Source: Methylovulum sp. (GTDB lineage Bacteria; Pseudomonadota; Gammaproteobacteria; Methylococcales; Methylomonadaceae). Taken from it: DNA of 7,569 bases. This document shows, in pieces, positions 6,144 through 7,569 of the stretch (positions are counted from its first letter, which is position 1; each line of letters opens with the position of its first letter). The stretch is from positions 1 through 7,569 of the forward strand of contig JAQTNZ010000110.1 of the NCBI GenBank assembly GCA_028713595.1. The letters run 5' to 3'. The notes beneath the pieces are model-generated. The model did no database searches. It was not told the DNA's origin and saw only the letters and a program-made list of their open reading frames with translations. A program made the position numbers and the translations under genes.

Positions 6144-6899
6144 ATGCAGCATTTAGATGACAGCAACATTGATGAACTTTGGAAAAGCTATAAAGACCTC
6201 TGGAAAGGCTACCACAATAACGGAACCGTCAGATGTATGAATGTCGGCTACTGGGACGACTACACCCTGACCATGAAGCAGGCCAATGAGAACCTGTATT
6301 GCATGTTTGCCAAACGCTCAGGGCTATTGGCCTTGACCGAAGCCGACAATTTGTTGGACGTGGGTTTTGGCTATGGCTACCAGCTGGTGTATTGGCGTAA
6401 GGAATTAGGCTTAAAATGCGCCATTTATGGCCGTAATATTGACGCTTACCAAGTTGCCTACGCAGGGCAGCTGCTAACCGAAAACGGATGCCAAGATATT
6501 GTCTTATCGCAAGGCATGGCCGAAGAGCTGCCCTACACGGACAACTTTTTCGCCAATATCGTTGCCATTGAATGCGTGTTCCACATGGAAAGCCAGAAAT
6601 TTTTCTCCGAAGCTTACCGCGTCCTAAAAACTGGCGGGATGTTGGCATACTCGACACTGGTCGATGCCAACGAATTGGATAACCAACGCATGGATGCCCT
6701 GGTCAATGACTTAAGGTTAAGGAACAATTTTGCCTTACTGCCCGAACACCACCAAAACAACAACCATGATGAAGATGTGCAGTTTTTGGCAGAGCTGGGT
6801 TTTACCGTTGAAGTGTTGGACTTTTCCGACCACCAAATGGATCTTTTCTCTGACGGCGATGGCCGAAAAAGCCTGTTCGTAACCGCCGTCAAAAATTAA
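6144..6899 (+). CDS. Class I SAM-dependent methyltransferase (small-molecule type)
   Basis: The product has 251 residues from the ATG at 6144, soluble and cytoplasmic. An N-terminal helical lid with MNVGYWDDYTLTMKQANENL (32-50) precedes the Rossmann-like core: motif I LLDVGFGYGY (70-79), the second strand AIYGRNIDAYQVAYA (93-107), GMAEELPYTDNFFANIVAIECVFHM (124-148) and the post-core YRVLKTGGMLAYS (158-170). The 'GYWdd...' lid, 'Q...A' helix and 'ECVFHM' strand resemble the O-/C-methyltransferases of natural-product pathways (RebM, EryG and sterol or phthiotriol methyltransferase relatives); this is resemblance, not proof. Motif I has Phe75 where many relatives have Cys, but the three glycines are intact. 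The strand-2 acidic residue that usually contacts the SAM ribose is not obvious (Arg-Asn-Ile). It is last in the coupled run. A small molecule or lipid substrate is likelier than nucleic acid or protein; identity is unknown. Confidence 0.85.
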   Translation: MQHLDDSNIDELWKSYKDLWKGYHNNGTVRCMNVGYWDDYTLTMKQANENLYCMFAKRSGLLALTEADNLLDVGFGYGYQLVYWRKELGLKCAIYGRNIDAYQVAYAGQLLTENGCQDIVLSQGMAEELPYTDNFFANIVAIECVFHMESQKFFSEAYRVLKTGGMLAYSTLVDANELDNQRMDALVNDLRLRNNFALLPEHHQNNNHDEDVQFLAELGFTVEVLDFSDHQMDLFSDGDGRKSLFVTAVKN

Positions 6900-6904
6900 G
6901 GCGG

Positions 6905-6953
6905 AAAAAAGGGGGAAACGCTAACGTTCGTTTAGTGTCCAAGCGTTACCCCC
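6905..6953 (-). terminator. Rho-independent terminator of the minus-strand M20 peptidase gene
   Basis: On the + strand GGGGGAAACGCT (6911-6922) pairs with AGCGTTACCCCC (6942-6953) with one A-A mismatch, around a 19-nt loop. Read leftward, the stem is followed at once by six T residues (complement of AAAAAA at 6905-6910), as expected for a terminator of the gene ending at 7005. In the rightward direction the stem ends in a C-run without T residues, so it would terminate the methyltransferase transcript poorly, though it may still shield its 3' end. Confidence 0.75.
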
Positions 6954-7004
6954 CCCCCGACTAATATACAGTTTATTTCCACAGGCCACCACTGTACATA
7001 ACCA

Positions 7005-7569
7005 TTATGGCTGCTTTTGCCTGACTATCGGCTGCTTGCTTTGGAGCATTTCTTGTAGGGTGTAAGCATAAAGTACGGCATTGTCCACCAAGCTCTTGAT
7101 GGTGATGCGCTCGTTTTTCTCATGGAAATAATTGGCGTAAAAATCAGGGTATAAATCCACTGGGCCAAAGTTGACAAAATTATCGACCAATTTCAGGTAA
7201 GTGGTTGCCGGAGTCAAAAACACATAGGGGGTTTCTGGCGGATAACCGGCATTTACAGTTTTATAGGAGCTGATCATCAGCTTAAGCAATGGCTCGTCAT
7301 TGCCGAAATAAAAGGACTCATAGTGCGAGCCCACACTGGACTGATAGTCCGCCGTACCTTGGAAAGCCGCCACCGCTTGCCTGGATTGAGCCATGATTTG
7401 CGGGTTGGTATTTTCAAAACCGGTGCGGAAATCTATCGACAGCACCACCTTGTCGTCATTGCCGCTCACCAGACCGATATTGGCCGATGTCCCCTGATAT
7501 TGCACCGGGTCTAGCCCTGGCGGGACAGCGGGTAAGGCCGATGATGGCACAAATGGCACGCCTAACCCC
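7005..7569 (-). CDS. M20-family metallopeptidase/dipeptidase, C-terminal fragment
   Basis: The frame is open to the right edge, so the start lies outside the window; about 187 codons are visible, ending in TAA at 7005-7007. A GTG at 7557-7559 is not taken as a start because coding sequence (GLGVPFVPSSALP) reads through it. The fragment contains strand pattern NIGLVSGNDDKVVLSIDFRTGF, typical of the M20 dimerisation ('lid') domain. It then has TPYVFLTPATTYLKLVDNFVNFGPVDLYPDFYANYFHEKNERITIKSLVDNAVLYAYTL, which corresponds to the family's C-terminal catalytic return: TTY..., FGP..., and the metal-ligand His in the H-x-x-N-E pattern. This fits dipeptidases of the PepV/Sapep or ArgE/DapE type; the catalytic Asp/Glu centre is off the window and substrate cannot be named. 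It converges on the methyltransferase gene and has its own terminator. Confidence 0.75.
   Translation of the reverse strand, partial: GLGVPFVPSSALPAVPPGLDPVQYQGTSANIGLVSGNDDKVVLSIDFRTGFENTNPQIMAQSRQAVAAFQGTADYQSSVGSHYESFYFGNDEPLLKLMISSYKTVNAGYPPETPYVFLTPATTYLKLVDNFVNFGPVDLYPDFYANYFHEKNERITIKSLVDNAVLYAYTLQEMLQSKQPIVRQKQP

Noticed and set aside
6229..6657. Minus-strand open frame of 142 codons
   Set aside because: It is antisense to the methyltransferase core, with Arg/Pro/Ser-rich nonsense composition.
6967..6996. Inverted repeat TACAGT ... ACTGTA downstream of the M20 gene
   Set aside because: Six-bp arms with an 18-nt loop are expected by chance, and a stronger terminator lies just beyond it.

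Overview
The window looks like chromosomal DNA from a gammaproteobacterium. The best taxonomic marker is the 3' end of an rseC/mucC-type gene (sigma-E regulatory operon) at the left edge. A methanotroph-like lineage (Methylococcales) is my impression from the gene styles only; nothing in the sequence proves it. There is no rRNA, tRNA, CRISPR array, transposase or insertion sequence.

Left edge (1-560): the last 82 codons of rseC, then a 98-residue protein of unknown family, both on the + strand. Left-centre (599-3085, minus strand): a two-gene unit transcribed leftward. It encodes an Sfp-type 4'-phosphopantetheinyl transferase followed by a PvdE/SyrD-type cyclic-peptide ABC exporter with fused membrane and ATPase domains. 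Both are typical accessory genes of non-ribosomal peptide or polyketide synthesis, yet no synthetase gene lies in the window.

Centre-right (3328-6899, plus strand): a divergent run of five co-oriented genes. They encode a DUF697-like membrane protein, a prohibitin/SPFH-family membrane-anchored protein, a membrane-tethered type I periplasmic binding protein (Leu/Ile/Val-binding-like), a 57-residue two-helix membrane protein, and a class I SAM-dependent methyltransferase. The last four are packed tightly (1-bp gap, ATGA overlap, and a stop codon inside the next Shine-Dalgarno), so they are probably translated as one coupled unit. The binding protein has no permease or ATPase partner here, which argues against ordinary import and makes a sensor or scaffold role plausible.

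Right edge (7005-7569, minus strand): the C-terminal part of an M20-family metallopeptidase/dipeptidase gene. It faces the methyltransferase, and a convincing intrinsic terminator for it (12-bp stem and T6 in the minus direction) sits between the two stops.

The region from about 264 to 6899 therefore reads as an accessory block between two more ordinary genes. The best candidate for something undescribed is the SPFH / tethered binding protein / mini-membrane protein / methyltransferase cassette, possibly functionally linked to the divergent PPTase-exporter pair. That link is inference from position only.
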